NCBI GenBank assembly: GCA_034926235.1
Contig: JAYFRE010000034.1
Location: 1-64,000 of the forward strand
Length of the DNA stretch: 64,000 bases
Origin: JAYFRE01 sp034926235
Lineage (GTDB): Bacteria > Pseudomonadota > Alphaproteobacteria > Rhodospirillales > Magnetospirillaceae
Direction of reading: 5' to 3'
Part shown: in pieces, positions 33,286 to 42,088 of the stretch
How the letters are laid out: each line of letters starts with the position of its first letter
How positions within the stretch are numbered: position 1 is the first letter of the stretch
Notes under the pieces: model-generated
What the model was told of the DNA's origin: nothing
The model's database searches: none
The model's input: the letters and a program-made list of their open reading frames with translations, nothing else
Position numbers and translations under genes: made by a program

Positions 33286-34811
33286 CGGCGATGGACGGAA
33301 AATCCCTGACGGATTGCCTCAAAGGGGCGCGGCTGATCGCCCATCACCGTCCCTGGCCGCGCTATCAGCTCGACGAAGCCGGCTGGCGGGCGATGATCGA
33401 CCGGCTGGCGGTGTCGTCGGACTGGCGGCTTTTGGGTTTGTGGGCGGACGGGGTCGAGGTCCATTGCGCGCTGCATGACGATGTGAACGCTTCGATCGCG
33501 GTGCTGTCGATGACCCCGACCGACCGGCGTTTTCCATCCCTGTCGGCGGTGCGGCCATCGGCGATCCGTCTGGAACGCGCGCTGGCCGATCTTTACGGGT
33601 TCGAGGCCGAAGGATTGAAGGATAAGCGGCCTTGGCTCGATCATGGCCGCTGGTCCGCAACCCGTCCCTTGTCCTTGTCGCCGGGCAAGCCGGCGGATGC
33701 GCCTTTCGCCTATCCCTTCTTAGCGGTGGAAGGCGAAGGGCTGCATCAGATTCCGGTCGGGCCGGTGCATGCCGGCATCATCGAACCGGGCCATTTCCGT
33801 TTTACCTGTACCGGTGAGACGATCGTCCGGCTGGAAGAAAGGCTGGGCTATACCCATAAGGGCGTCGAAGGCGCGATGGCGGGTCGGACCGTGATGGAGG
33901 CAGCCCGTCTGGCGGGCCGCATTTCGGGTGATTCCACCGTCGCCTACGCCATTGCCTTTGCCCGCGCCGTCGAGGCGGCCGCCGATACCCAGGCTCCGCC
34001 CCGCGCCGACTGGATTCGCGCCCTTTTGGCCGAGCTGGAACGGCTGTCCAACCATCTGATGGATTTTGGCGCAGTCTGCAACGACGCCGCCTTTCCCTAT
34101 CTGCTGGCCGAAGGGATGGTTCTGCGCGAACGAGTCTTGTCGGCCAACCAGGAATGTTTCGGCCATCGCCTGCTGATGGATTGCGTGATTCCGGGCGGGG
34201 TTGCGGTGGATGTGACGCGCGAGACGACGGCACACTTACGCGCGCTGGTGGACGGCCTGCGGATTCCGTTCAAAAAGCTGGTCAATATCTATGACGATCT
34301 GGCCAGCCTTCAGGACCGCACCGTCAGCACCGGCGTGGTGTCGCCGGCCCTGGCGCATCGTTTCGGCGCGGGCGGCTATGTCGGGCGCGCGTCTTCGCAC
34401 GGGAACGACGCGCGCAAGGAACCGGGTTATGCGCCCTATGACGAGCTTGATTTTGCCGTGCCGGTGCGGCCCGAGGGCGACGTCAACGCCCGTTTGTGGG
34501 TGCGGATCGGCGAGGTGCGCGCCAGCCTGTCGCTGATCGGGGCGATCTTGGATGCGATGCCGGGCGGCGCCTTGTCCCGGCCGATCCCGACGCGCGGCGG
34601 CGAAGGCATGGCATTGGTCGAAAGCTTCCGGGGCGAAATCCTGATGTGGGTGCGCCTGTCCGAAACCGGCCGGGTGGCGCGCTGCCACCCGCGCGATCCG
34701 TCCTGGTTCCAGTGGCCGCTGCTGGAAGCCGCGATCGAGAACAACATCGTCGCCGATTTCCCGCTGATCAACAAATCCTTCAATTGTTCCTATTCCGGGA
34801 GCGACCTCTGA
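33282..34811 (+). CDS. hyfG: Hydrogenase-like large subunit lacking all NiFe-ligand cysteines (HyfG/NuoCD-like)
   Basis: Fusion of a NuoC-like N-terminal domain (about residues 1-130) with a NuoD/hydrogenase large-subunit domain, 509 residues. The N-terminal hydrogenase motif reads RISGDSTVAY at 213-222 where active enzymes have R-V-C-G-I-C; both cysteines are serine (S215, S218). The C-terminal motif reads SFNCSYSGSD at 499-508 where active enzymes have DPCxxC, so serine 503 and glycine 506 replace the other two. The fold motifs VGPVHAGIIEPGHFRF and GYTHKGVE are intact. The protein is therefore not expected to bind nickel or make hydrogen. Confidence 0.93.
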   Translation: MTAMDGKSLTDCLKGARLIAHHRPWPRYQLDEAGWRAMIDRLAVSSDWRLLGLWADGVEVHCALHDDVNASIAVLSMTPTDRRFPSLSAVRPSAIRLERALADLYGFEAEGLKDKRPWLDHGRWSATRPLSLSPGKPADAPFAYPFLAVEGEGLHQIPVGPVHAGIIEPGHFRFTCTGETIVRLEERLGYTHKGVEGAMAGRTVMEAARLAGRISGDSTVAYAIAFARAVEAAADTQAPPRADWIRALLAELERLSNHLMDFGAVCNDAAFPYLLAEGMVLRERVLSANQECFGHRLLMDCVIPGGVAVDVTRETTAHLRALVDGLRIPFKKLVNIYDDLASLQDRTVSTGVVSPALAHRFGAGGYVGRASSHGNDARKEPGYAPYDELDFAVPVRPEGDVNARLWVRIGEVRASLSLIGAILDAMPGGALSRPIPTRGGEGMALVESFRGEILMWVRLSETGRVARCHPRDPSWFQWPLLEAAIENNIVADFPLINKSFNCSYSGSDL

Positions 34812-34812
34812 C

Positions 34813-35364
34813 ATGTCGCTGTTCCGCCAACTCTTTCGCCAATTGTTGCATGGTCCCCGCGCCGTTCCTTCTCCTGGCCCGGATAGCGGCGCATTGGCCC
34901 ATCTGGCCGAACGGCTCGACCAGCAGGCCCGCGTCAAGCTGGGGCGCAGCCTGTCCATCCGCGCCGTCGATGCCGGGTCCTGCAATGCCTGCGAGCTGGA
35001 AATCCATGCCGTCTGCGGTCCGACCTACGATCTCGAACGGTTCGGCATCCATTTCGTCGCCAGCCCGCGGCATGCCGATATTCTGCTGGTGACCGGGCCT
35101 TTGTGCGCGAACATGAGCGAAGCCCTGCGCCGCACCTATAACGCCACGCCGGACCCGAAATGGGTGGTGGCGATGGGCGATTGCGCCGCCGATGGCGGCC
35201 TGTTCGCGGGCGGCTATGCCGTCCAGGGCGGAATCGGGGAGGCCGTGCCGGTCGATCTGGTCATTCCGGGCTGCCCGCCTACGCCCGAAGCCCTGTTGTC
35301 GGGGTTGCTCGCCCTGCTGGAAACGGCCGGGGGGGCCGCTGCCGGCAAGGCGAGCCGTTCCTGA
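34813..35364 (+). CDS. hyfI: Hydrogenase-like small subunit with intact [4Fe-4S] site (HyfI/NuoB-like)
   Basis: Partner of the large subunit, 183 residues. The proximal [4Fe-4S] ligands are all present: C57 and C60 in GSCNACELE, C124 in AMGDCAADGG and C154 in IPGCPPTPE, equivalent to the N2 cluster of complex I. Two extra cysteines (C68, C98) are visible. It starts one base after the hyfG stop and ends the operon. No ferredoxin-type subunit (HyfA or HyfH) follows, so the electron donor or acceptor is unknown. Confidence 0.93.
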   Translation: MSLFRQLFRQLLHGPRAVPSPGPDSGALAHLAERLDQQARVKLGRSLSIRAVDAGSCNACELEIHAVCGPTYDLERFGIHFVASPRHADILLVTGPLCANMSEALRRTYNATPDPKWVVAMGDCAADGGLFAGGYAVQGGIGEAVPVDLVIPGCPPTPEALLSGLLALLETAGGAAAGKASRS

Positions 35365-35400
35365 TCAAGACGAGCGTACGCTTTCGACGAAAAGCTTTAC

Positions 35401-37302
35401 CTATTCGTCCAGCGTCTTGAAACGGTCGAGCAGGGTATTGGCGGCGTCTTGAACGGCGCTCGCCTGCTGGCTGGCTTCGATCACGATGGTCCGGACACCG
35501 CGGATATTCACGACCACGGCCTGGGTCCCCTGGCTGACGCGGTTTACGTTCTGGGATATTTCGCGCGTCGCTGCGTCCTGCTGTTCGGCGGCCGAGGCGA
35601 TTGCGGTGGCCAGTTCCCGGGATTGTTCTGCCACCTGGGCGATGCCGCGGATTTCTTCCACGGCTTTCTGTGTGGCGTCCTGGATGACCTGGATCTGGGC
35701 GGCGATTTCTCCGGTCGCCTTGGCGGTCTGGCTGGCGAGAACCTTGACCTCGCCCGCGACCACGGCGAATCCCTTCCCGGCGTCTCCCGCTCTGGCCGCT
35801 TCGATCGTGGCGTTTAAGGCCAGCAGATTGGTCTGGCTGGCGATGTCGTTGATCAGTTTGACGATGTCGCCGACGCTTTCGCTTTGCCGGGCAAGCTCTT
35901 CGATGGTTTGCCGCGCGTTTTCGGCGCCCAAGGCGGCACGGGTGGCGATGTCCGAGCTTTCGGCGATGCGTTTGGCGATGTCCTCAACCGAAACCGACAT
36001 TTCCTCGGTCGAAGCCGCCACGTTCTGGACATTGGCCGACGTCTCGTCGGTGGCATGCGCGATCGTGTCGCTGCCATCGCGGGCGTTTTTCATGCTTGCG
36101 CCGAGTTGCGTCATCATGCCGCCCATTTCCTGAGCGGCGGCGAACATGTCCTGGATCAGGGAGGAAACCTTGGTTTCGAACGACTGGGCCAGCTGTTCCA
36201 TCAGGGCATGCCGCTGCTCTTCGGCTTTGAGGCGAGTGGTTTCCTGTTCCCTCTGCAGGCGGGTGACCTCCTGGGCGTTGTTCCTGAACACGGCCAAGGT
36301 AGAGGCCATGGCCCCCAGTTCGTCGCGCCGTTCGAGCCCGGGGATCGAGACGTCCAGTTGGTTCCGGCTCAAGGCGGTCATCGCTTCGGTCAAACGGACG
36401 AGCGGGCGGGAGACCAGACGCACGATCAGGCCAGCCAGCAGCAGAAGAACCAGAATCATGGATGACAGAACGGACAGGATCAGGATGTTGGAGAGGTGAC
36501 GCAGCGGTGCGTAGGCCTTGGCGCGGTCTATGGAAACGCCGGCATACCATTTCGCCGCCGTCAGTCCGGCGATGGGATAGAAGCGGATTACCGAATCATC
36601 GGTGTCCACCCGAAGCCGGGTCGGATCGAATCCCGACGGCGTCAGAACCTTGCGGGCATCCGGGTGGACCAGAATCTTGCCGGTCCCGTCGACCAGGAAG
36701 ACGAATCCCTGGCCGCCCAGATTGAGCCCGTTCAGGAAATCTTGTAGCGCGTTGATGGGCATATCGGCCCCGACCACGCCTTTCAGACCGGCCTTGTCCG
36801 TGATCGGTTGCGCAACGGCGATGACCAGTTTTTTGGTTGTGACATCCTCGTAAGGGTCGCTCAAGGTAAGCGCGCCGGCCTTGACGGCGGTTTCGTACCA
36901 GGGGCGCTTGCGGGGGTCGAATCCGGCGGGTAAGGGGGCCCGACTGTTGGTGTCGAAGGCGCCATCATTTTCATGGCCGAAATAGATTTCGGAAAAAACC
37001 GATTTCAAAAAGGTGCGGTCGACCAACCGTCTTACGGCGGCGGAATCGGCATCGACTGCTGCGATATCTTCGGCCTGGGCTTGGACCAGCATCAAACGTC
37101 CGTCCAGCCATTTTTGGACGCCGTCCACGGCGGCATCGCCGATAGCTGTTGCGGTGGCGTCGATCTCCCGCCGTAATGCGTCGCCAGAGACCTGATAGAC
37201 CCACAGGCCCAATCCTCCGAACGCTAGGGCGATCAACAGAGCCGCGGGAAGAATGATCGCGACGACGAACCGGCGGTCCTGTCTGGCTTGTTCCATCGGC
37301 AT
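35401..37302 (-). CDS. Methyl-accepting chemotaxis protein with double-Cache sensor
   Basis: Chemoreceptor of 633 residues starting at 37302 (MPMEQARQD), where GGGGGAAAA precedes the ATG; in-frame ATGs exist upstream at 37329 and 37353. It has a membrane helix near residues 13-37 and a periplasmic ligand-binding region of about 240 residues resembling dCache_1 (RKRPWYETAVKAG, DPYEDVTTKKLVIAVAQPI, VVGADM). A second helix, a HAMP linker (SRPLVRLTEAMTALSRNQLDV) and the signalling domain with hairpin tip LINDIASQTNLLALNATIEAA follow. The C-terminus KTLDE lacks a CheR-binding pentapeptide. Convergent with the hyf-like operon. Confidence 0.93.
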   Translation of the reverse strand: MPMEQARQDRRFVVAIILPAALLIALAFGGLGLWVYQVSGDALRREIDATATAIGDAAVDGVQKWLDGRLMLVQAQAEDIAAVDADSAAVRRLVDRTFLKSVFSEIYFGHENDGAFDTNSRAPLPAGFDPRKRPWYETAVKAGALTLSDPYEDVTTKKLVIAVAQPITDKAGLKGVVGADMPINALQDFLNGLNLGGQGFVFLVDGTGKILVHPDARKVLTPSGFDPTRLRVDTDDSVIRFYPIAGLTAAKWYAGVSIDRAKAYAPLRHLSNILILSVLSSMILVLLLLAGLIVRLVSRPLVRLTEAMTALSRNQLDVSIPGLERRDELGAMASTLAVFRNNAQEVTRLQREQETTRLKAEEQRHALMEQLAQSFETKVSSLIQDMFAAAQEMGGMMTQLGASMKNARDGSDTIAHATDETSANVQNVAASTEEMSVSVEDIAKRIAESSDIATRAALGAENARQTIEELARQSESVGDIVKLINDIASQTNLLALNATIEAARAGDAGKGFAVVAGEVKVLASQTAKATGEIAAQIQVIQDATQKAVEEIRGIAQVAEQSRELATAIASAAEQQDAATREISQNVNRVSQGTQAVVVNIRGVRTIVIEASQQASAVQDAANTLLDRFKTLDE

Positions 37303-37734
37303 TGTCTTTTCCCCCGATATCCCAGGCATGTTGATTTTGGAATCGTAACGCATGGGATATTTTTTTCAGCTACTATTATGGCATATAAAAAACAGTGAAG
37401 TTTCAACGCCCACTTTAAAAACAATGATACCTTTGAACGCGGCAATTGTTATTGCCGAGTGTTTTAACACAGGGTTGATTTCCATTTGTTTCAGCGGGTG
37501 GAGTGGAATAGCGGGCTTGGCGTCATATTCTGGGATGGGCCTAATGGTTCGATTTTTCATGTTAACGACCGGATGTTTCCAGTCTGCTCGATGAAAATAT
37601 TGGAGAGAATCTCGGCATGATCATGAACAACCCCGCCCGATCCTCGGTCTGGGTCTGTTTTCTATCCGGCAATTCGGAGGCTGTGTTTATGTTGTGGTTC
37701 CCTCTTGTTGTTGCCGGCCAAATGGATGTCTTCG
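37303..37734. other. Lower-GC intergenic region upstream of the chemoreceptor
   Basis: About 430 bases with visibly more A and T than the surroundings and no recognisable gene; an 80-codon frame at 37352-37594 has no ribosome site or homology that I recognise. It holds the upstream region of the chemoreceptor. An inverted repeat ATATCCC (37317-37323) / GGGATAT (37354-37360) lies just before that gene. The right part flanks the 3' end of the radical SAM gene. Confidence 0.6.
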
Positions 37735-38808
37735 CTAGAATAAGCTGAGTTGTTCACCCCGCCGAGGCGGCAGCGCGAACAGGGATGTGTCCAAAGGGGC
37801 CATGGTTTGTGAGAAACCCAATCGGCGGCAGGCCAGTGCGGCGCGCTGGGCCAGGATTTGGGCTTCTGGCCCCTCGCCGGTGAAACGTCGTCCGAAAGCG
37901 GGATCGTCGAGCGCGCCGTCCCGCATGGCGCGGATTCGGGACAGCACATGGCCGGCGCTGTCCGGCGCATGCATCTGGAGCCAGGCGGTGAAGATGTCCT
38001 GCACCTCGCGCGGCAGGCGCAGTAGCGCGTAATGCGCCGTTTGGGCCCCGGCTTCGCGCGCGGCCGCCATGATGTGTTCCAGTTCGGGTTCGGTCAGCAC
38101 CGGGATCACAGGGGCCACCATCACGCCCACGGGGATGCCGGCAAGAGCCAGGGCGCGGATCGCGGCCAGTCTTTTGGCCGGCGGCGGCGCGCGTGGTTCA
38201 AGCTTTTTGGCCAGAACGGGGTCGAGTGTGGTGATGCTGAGATGGACGGTGGCCAATCCCTGGGCGGCCATCGGCGCCAGCAGATCGATATCGCGGGTGA
38301 CGAGGGCGCCTTTGGTGGTGATCGCCACCGGCTGGTGGAAATCGGCCATGACCTCCAGACAGGCCCGCATGACGCGGCAATGGGCCTCGGCCGGCTGATA
38401 GGGATCGGTGTTGCTGCCTGCCGCCAGGGGGCGGACGCGATAGCCGGGGCGGCGCAACTCCCGCTCCAGCAGTGCCGGAGCATTGGATTTGACCGCGATC
38501 TTTGTTTCGAAATCAAGCCCGGGCGATAGCCCCAGCCAGGCATGGGACGGCCTGGCGAAGCAATAGGCGCAGCCATGCTCGCAGCCGCGATAAGGGTTGA
38601 TGGATTGACCGAAGGGAATATCGGGCGAGTCGTTGGCGGAAATAATGCTTTTGGCCGGCGAGGGGATTACCCTGGTCAGGCCGGATCTCTGCGCCTTTCG
38701 TGCCGTTCCCGGCCAGCCGTCGTCGACGGGCTCGGTCCGCAATCGGTCATAACGGCATTGGGGGTTGGTGACGGCGCCCCTGGCGGCGCTCGGGCAATCC
38801 TTTCTCAT
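37735..38808 (-). CDS. PA0069-family radical SAM protein (spore photolyase-like)
   Basis: Radical SAM enzyme of 357 residues from the ATG at 38808 (a further ATG at 38838 is possible). The [4Fe-4S] cluster motif is CEHGCAYCFARP (CxxxCxxC) after NPYRGC. DFETKIAVKSNAPALL, GSNTDPYQPAE and ITTKGALVTRDIDLL follow, all typical of the PA0069 group, which is related to the spore photoproduct lyase fold. The substrate is unknown. Not in an operon: the right side is intergenic and divergent to the antiporter gene. Confidence 0.85.
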   Translation of the reverse strand: MRKDCPSAARGAVTNPQCRYDRLRTEPVDDGWPGTARKAQRSGLTRVIPSPAKSIISANDSPDIPFGQSINPYRGCEHGCAYCFARPSHAWLGLSPGLDFETKIAVKSNAPALLERELRRPGYRVRPLAAGSNTDPYQPAEAHCRVMRACLEVMADFHQPVAITTKGALVTRDIDLLAPMAAQGLATVHLSITTLDPVLAKKLEPRAPPPAKRLAAIRALALAGIPVGVMVAPVIPVLTEPELEHIMAAAREAGAQTAHYALLRLPREVQDIFTAWLQMHAPDSAGHVLSRIRAMRDGALDDPAFGRRFTGEGPEAQILAQRAALACRRLGFSQTMAPLDTSLFALPPRRGEQLSLF

Positions 38809-38965
38809 GGCGGAAGCATAAGGCCAGAATGAGAACATTAGTAGAACATTTTGGTGCCGCCGATCCGTGGAAAGCCGACATCGGATCGGAGAAGGTTGCG
38901 CCGCAAAATCGCCATGAAATGGGTCGAGATATCGCTGCCGTACCGGTTCGAGGGACCTGATCCCG

Positions 38966-40291
38966 ATGCCTCAGATTTCCGATGTCACCGCCGTCGCCAT
39001 CGTCACCCTGGCCGCTTTGGCTTGCGGGCTCCTGTTCGCCCGCCTGCGCCAGCCGGCGATCATCGGTTATATCGCCGCCGGCGTCGTTCTGGGACCGGCG
39101 GGCTTAAAGCTGATCAATAACCGCGAAGTGGTGTCGACCCTGGCCGAATTCGGCGTCCTGATGCTCTTGTTCCTGATCGGGATGCAGCTTGACCTGCGCC
39201 GTTTCGTCAGCGGCTGGCGCACGGCCATCGGGACGGCGGTGATCCAGATCGCGGGCAGCGTCGGCGTTGCGCTGCTGCTGGCGCCGCTTTTGGACTGGAA
39301 GATCGGGCTTGCGGTTCTGCTGGGATTCTCCGTCTCGGTGTCGAGCACGGCGGTCGGCATCAAGCTGATCGAAAGCTCGGAAGGCGTATCCAGTCATGTC
39401 GGGCGCACCGCCATCGGGGTTCTGATCGCCCAGGACATGGCTGTGGTGCCGATGATGCTGGTGCTGGGCGCGTTGGCGAAAAAGGGCCTTTCGGTCCAGG
39501 ATTTCACCAAGATCGGTCTGTCGGTGCTGTTCCTGGTGGCGTTGTTCTGGCTGTTGCTGCGCCGGCCGGTGCGGCTGCCTTTCGCCGGGACGATCGCGGG
39601 GCATCACGATCTGTCGCCGCTGACCGGGCTGGCCTGGTGCTTCGGTGCGGCCACGGTGGCGGAGTTGGTGGGGCTGTCGGCGGCCTATGGCGCATTCCTG
39701 GCCGGGGTGGTGATCGGCAATTCATCGGAACGCCAAACCATGCTGGCCAGCAGCCAGCCGATTGAAAGCGTGCTGATGGTGGCCTTTTTCCTGTCGGTGG
39801 GGCTGCTGTTGGACCCGGCTTTCATCTGGGCCAATCTGGGGACGGTGTTCTTGCTGCTGGCGATGGTCACCTTGTTCAAGACGGCGCTCAACATCCTTGC
39901 TTTGCGGCTTCTGGGCGAAGCTTGGCCCCATGCGTTCCTGACCGGGGTCATTCTGGCCCAGATCGGCGAGTTTTCATTCCTGCTCGCCAATTTGGGCAAG
40001 ACTCAGAAACTGATCGGCGCGAGCGATGCCCGTCTGGTGGTGGCGGTCACCGTGCTGAGCCTCATGCTCAGTCCTTTGTGGCTGATGGCGGCGCGCCGTA
40101 TCCGTCATCTGGCGGCTGATGGCGCGGTGTCGCCGCTGCAGATTCTGGCCGCTTTCGGCCTGTTCCGGCTTGCCGATCCGTTCCGGCGGCAACCAATGGA
40201 GCCGGTGGTGATGCCGGCGGAAACGTCGTTTTCTGTCGCTGATCCGGCGGAACATCACCCGTCGTCCCCTCTTGCCAAGATGGAGCCGTGA
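38966..40291 (+). CDS. CPA2-family monovalent cation:proton antiporter (KefB/C-like membrane domain)
   Basis: Membrane transporter of 441 residues, about 12-13 helices, of the Na+/H+ exchanger fold. Typical segments are GYIAAGVVLGPAGL, EFGVLMLLFLIGMQLDLRRF, VSVSSTAVGIKLIE and the QDMAVVP motif with its ion-binding aspartate. AAYGAFLAGVVIGNS and QIGEFSFLLANLG follow. Unlike KefB/KefC it has no cytosolic TrkA-N nucleotide-binding domain, only a short polar C-terminal tail. Cation specificity cannot be told. Overlaps rnhB at 40291 by one base. Confidence 0.85.
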   Translation: MPQISDVTAVAIVTLAALACGLLFARLRQPAIIGYIAAGVVLGPAGLKLINNREVVSTLAEFGVLMLLFLIGMQLDLRRFVSGWRTAIGTAVIQIAGSVGVALLLAPLLDWKIGLAVLLGFSVSVSSTAVGIKLIESSEGVSSHVGRTAIGVLIAQDMAVVPMMLVLGALAKKGLSVQDFTKIGLSVLFLVALFWLLLRRPVRLPFAGTIAGHHDLSPLTGLAWCFGAATVAELVGLSAAYGAFLAGVVIGNSSERQTMLASSQPIESVLMVAFFLSVGLLLDPAFIWANLGTVFLLLAMVTLFKTALNILALRLLGEAWPHAFLTGVILAQIGEFSFLLANLGKTQKLIGASDARLVVAVTVLSLMLSPLWLMAARRIRHLAADGAVSPLQILAAFGLFRLADPFRRQPMEPVVMPAETSFSVADPAEHHPSSPLAKMEP

Positions 40292-40902
40292 TGCCGCCCG
40301 ATCGTCTGCTGGAACGAGAAATCGGTGGGTTGGTCTGCGGCATCGACGAGGTGGGGCGCGGCCCCCTGGCCGGCCCGGTGCTGGCGGCGGCGGTAATCCT
40401 GCCACCGGATCTGCCTTTGTCCCTGCTGCACGGACTGGATGATTCCAAGAAACTGTCGGCGGCCCGGCGCGAGACGCTGTACGAAATCGTCCTGGCCCAC
40501 GCCGCGGTCGGCGTCGGCCAGAGCGAGGTGTGGGAGAGCGACCGGATCAATATCCTGGAAGCGACGATGCAAGCCATGCGGCGCGCCTATCTGGCCCTGG
40601 GCATCGATGCGGCCTGCGCGCTGGTTGACGGCAACCGCGCCCCCCCTTTGGCCTGCCCGGTGCGGTGCGTGGTCCGGGGCGATTCGTCCTGCCTGTCCAT
40701 CGCCGCCGCATCGGTGGTGGCCAAGGTCACGCGCGACCGGATGATGGCCGAACTAGCCTCCGATTATCCCGGTTATGGCTGGGAACGGAACGCCGGATAC
40801 GGCACGGCGGCGCATCTGGACGCCTTGCGCCGGCTGGGAGCGACGGTGCATCACCGCCGCAGTTTCGCCCCCGTCGCCGCCATTCTCGCCGCTGGGGTCT
40901 GA
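40291..40902 (+). CDS. rnhB: Ribonuclease HII
   Basis: Cleaves the RNA strand of RNA-DNA hybrids and single ribonucleotides in DNA. The 203-residue protein carries the catalytic D-E pair in VCGIDEVGRGPLAGPV, the DDSKKLSAARRE segment, the third acidic residue in ALVDGNRAPP, and the fourth in VAKVTRDRMM. The ATG at 40291 follows a GTG in the same frame and shares a base with the antiporter stop, indicating translational coupling. Followed after 78 bases by ccrM, the usual alphaproteobacterial order. Confidence 0.95.
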   Translation: MPPDRLLEREIGGLVCGIDEVGRGPLAGPVLAAAVILPPDLPLSLLHGLDDSKKLSAARRETLYEIVLAHAAVGVGQSEVWESDRINILEATMQAMRRAYLALGIDAACALVDGNRAPPLACPVRCVVRGDSSCLSIAAASVVAKVTRDRMMAELASDYPGYGWERNAGYGTAAHLDALRRLGATVHHRRSFAPVAAILAAGV

Positions 40903-40980
40903 CCCGGTTCAGCGGCGATTAGGTCCTTGATCTTCTTCGTATGTTGACGCACAGGTCCCGCTTGATCGATAAGGGGAGCC

Positions 40981-42084
40981 ATGGGCGTGATCGAAACCGA
41001 TGTCATTCATGAAGGCGACTGCGTGGCGGTGATGAACGCCATGCCCGCCGCGTCGGTCGATCTGATTTTCGCCGATCCCCCCTATAATCTGCAATTGGGC
41101 GGCCAATTGCTTCGCCCCGACAACAGCCCCGTCGATGGCGTGAGCGAGGATTGGGACCGATTCGGCGACGATATCGGCGATCCGGCCAGTTCCTTTTCCG
41201 CCTATGATCGCTTCACGCGGGACTGGCTGACGGCGGCGCGCCGGGTGCTGAAGGACGATGGTACGCTGTGGGTGATCGGCAGCTATCACAACATCTATCG
41301 TGTCGGCGCGATCCTTCAGGATCTGGGATTCTGGATTTTGAACGATGTGGTCTGGGTCAAGACGAACCCGATGCCCAATTTCCGCGGCACCCGCTTCACC
41401 AACGCCCATGAAACGATGATCTGGTGCTCGAAAAGCCCCCAAGCCCGCTATCGCTTCAATTACGACGCGATGAAATCCTTCAATGACGGGGTGCAGATGC
41501 GCAGCGACTGGCTTTTGCCGCTCTGCACCGGGCCGGAACGGTTGAAGGAGGAAGGGCGCAAGACGCATCCGACGCAGAAGCCCGAGGCATTGCTGTACCG
41601 CGTGGTGCTGTCGTCCTCCCTGCCGGGGGATGTGGTGCTGGATCCTTTTTTCGGCACCGGCACCACCGGCGTGGCGGCGAAAAAACTGGGGCGGCATTTC
41701 ATCGGCATCGAACGCGATCCGTCTTATGCTGCTGCTGCAGCGCGGCGGCTCGAATCGGTCAGCGCGATCGACGGCGCGGCCTTGACGGGGACGCGCAACC
41801 GGCGCGCCGAACCCCGGATTCCGTTCGGCATGGTGATCGAACGCGGCCTGTTGTCGCCCGGCGATACCCTGTGGGGCGGCAAGAAACGGCAATGGAGCGC
41901 GTCCGTTCAGGCCGATGCCAGCCTGAGCGCTTCGGGCCAGCAGGGATCGATCCATCGGTTAGGCGCGCTGCTTCAGGAAGCGGAAAGCTGCAATGGCTGG
42001 CTCTTCTGGCATTTTCGGGATGACAAAGGGCGCTACCATCCCATCGACGTTCTGCGCCAGAAACTGAAAAACCAGGATTGCTGA
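40981..42084 (+). CDS. ccrM: Cell-cycle DNA adenine methyltransferase CcrM (GANTC)
   Basis: Beta-class N6-adenine methyltransferase that modifies GANTC sites and times replication and transcription in alphaproteobacteria. The 367-residue protein has the catalytic DPPYNLQLGG motif near residues 32-41, the target-recognition region in the middle, and the S-adenosylmethionine motif DPFFGTGTTGVAAKKLGR. It then has the C-terminal domain of about 95 residues (FGMVIERGLLSPGDTLWG to the end) that is characteristic of CcrM and needed for DNA binding. Preceded by a GGGGAGCC ribosome site. Confidence 0.95.
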   Translation: MGVIETDVIHEGDCVAVMNAMPAASVDLIFADPPYNLQLGGQLLRPDNSPVDGVSEDWDRFGDDIGDPASSFSAYDRFTRDWLTAARRVLKDDGTLWVIGSYHNIYRVGAILQDLGFWILNDVVWVKTNPMPNFRGTRFTNAHETMIWCSKSPQARYRFNYDAMKSFNDGVQMRSDWLLPLCTGPERLKEEGRKTHPTQKPEALLYRVVLSSSLPGDVVLDPFFGTGTTGVAAKKLGRHFIGIERDPSYAAAAARRLESVSAIDGAALTGTRNRRAEPRIPFGMVIERGLLSPGDTLWGGKKRQWSASVQADASLSASGQQGSIHRLGALLQEAESCNGWLFWHFRDDKGRYHPIDVLRQKLKNQDC

Positions 42085-42088
42085 CCCG

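Noticed and set aside
28162..35364. A functional group 4 [NiFe] hydrogenase or formate hydrogenlyase
   Set aside because: All four NiFe-binding cysteines of the large subunit are replaced, and no maturation genes (hyp), formate dehydrogenase or ferredoxin subunit are nearby.
37352..37594. An 80-codon frame in the AT-richer region
   Set aside because: No ribosome site, no recognisable family and no conserved neighbour; most likely chance.
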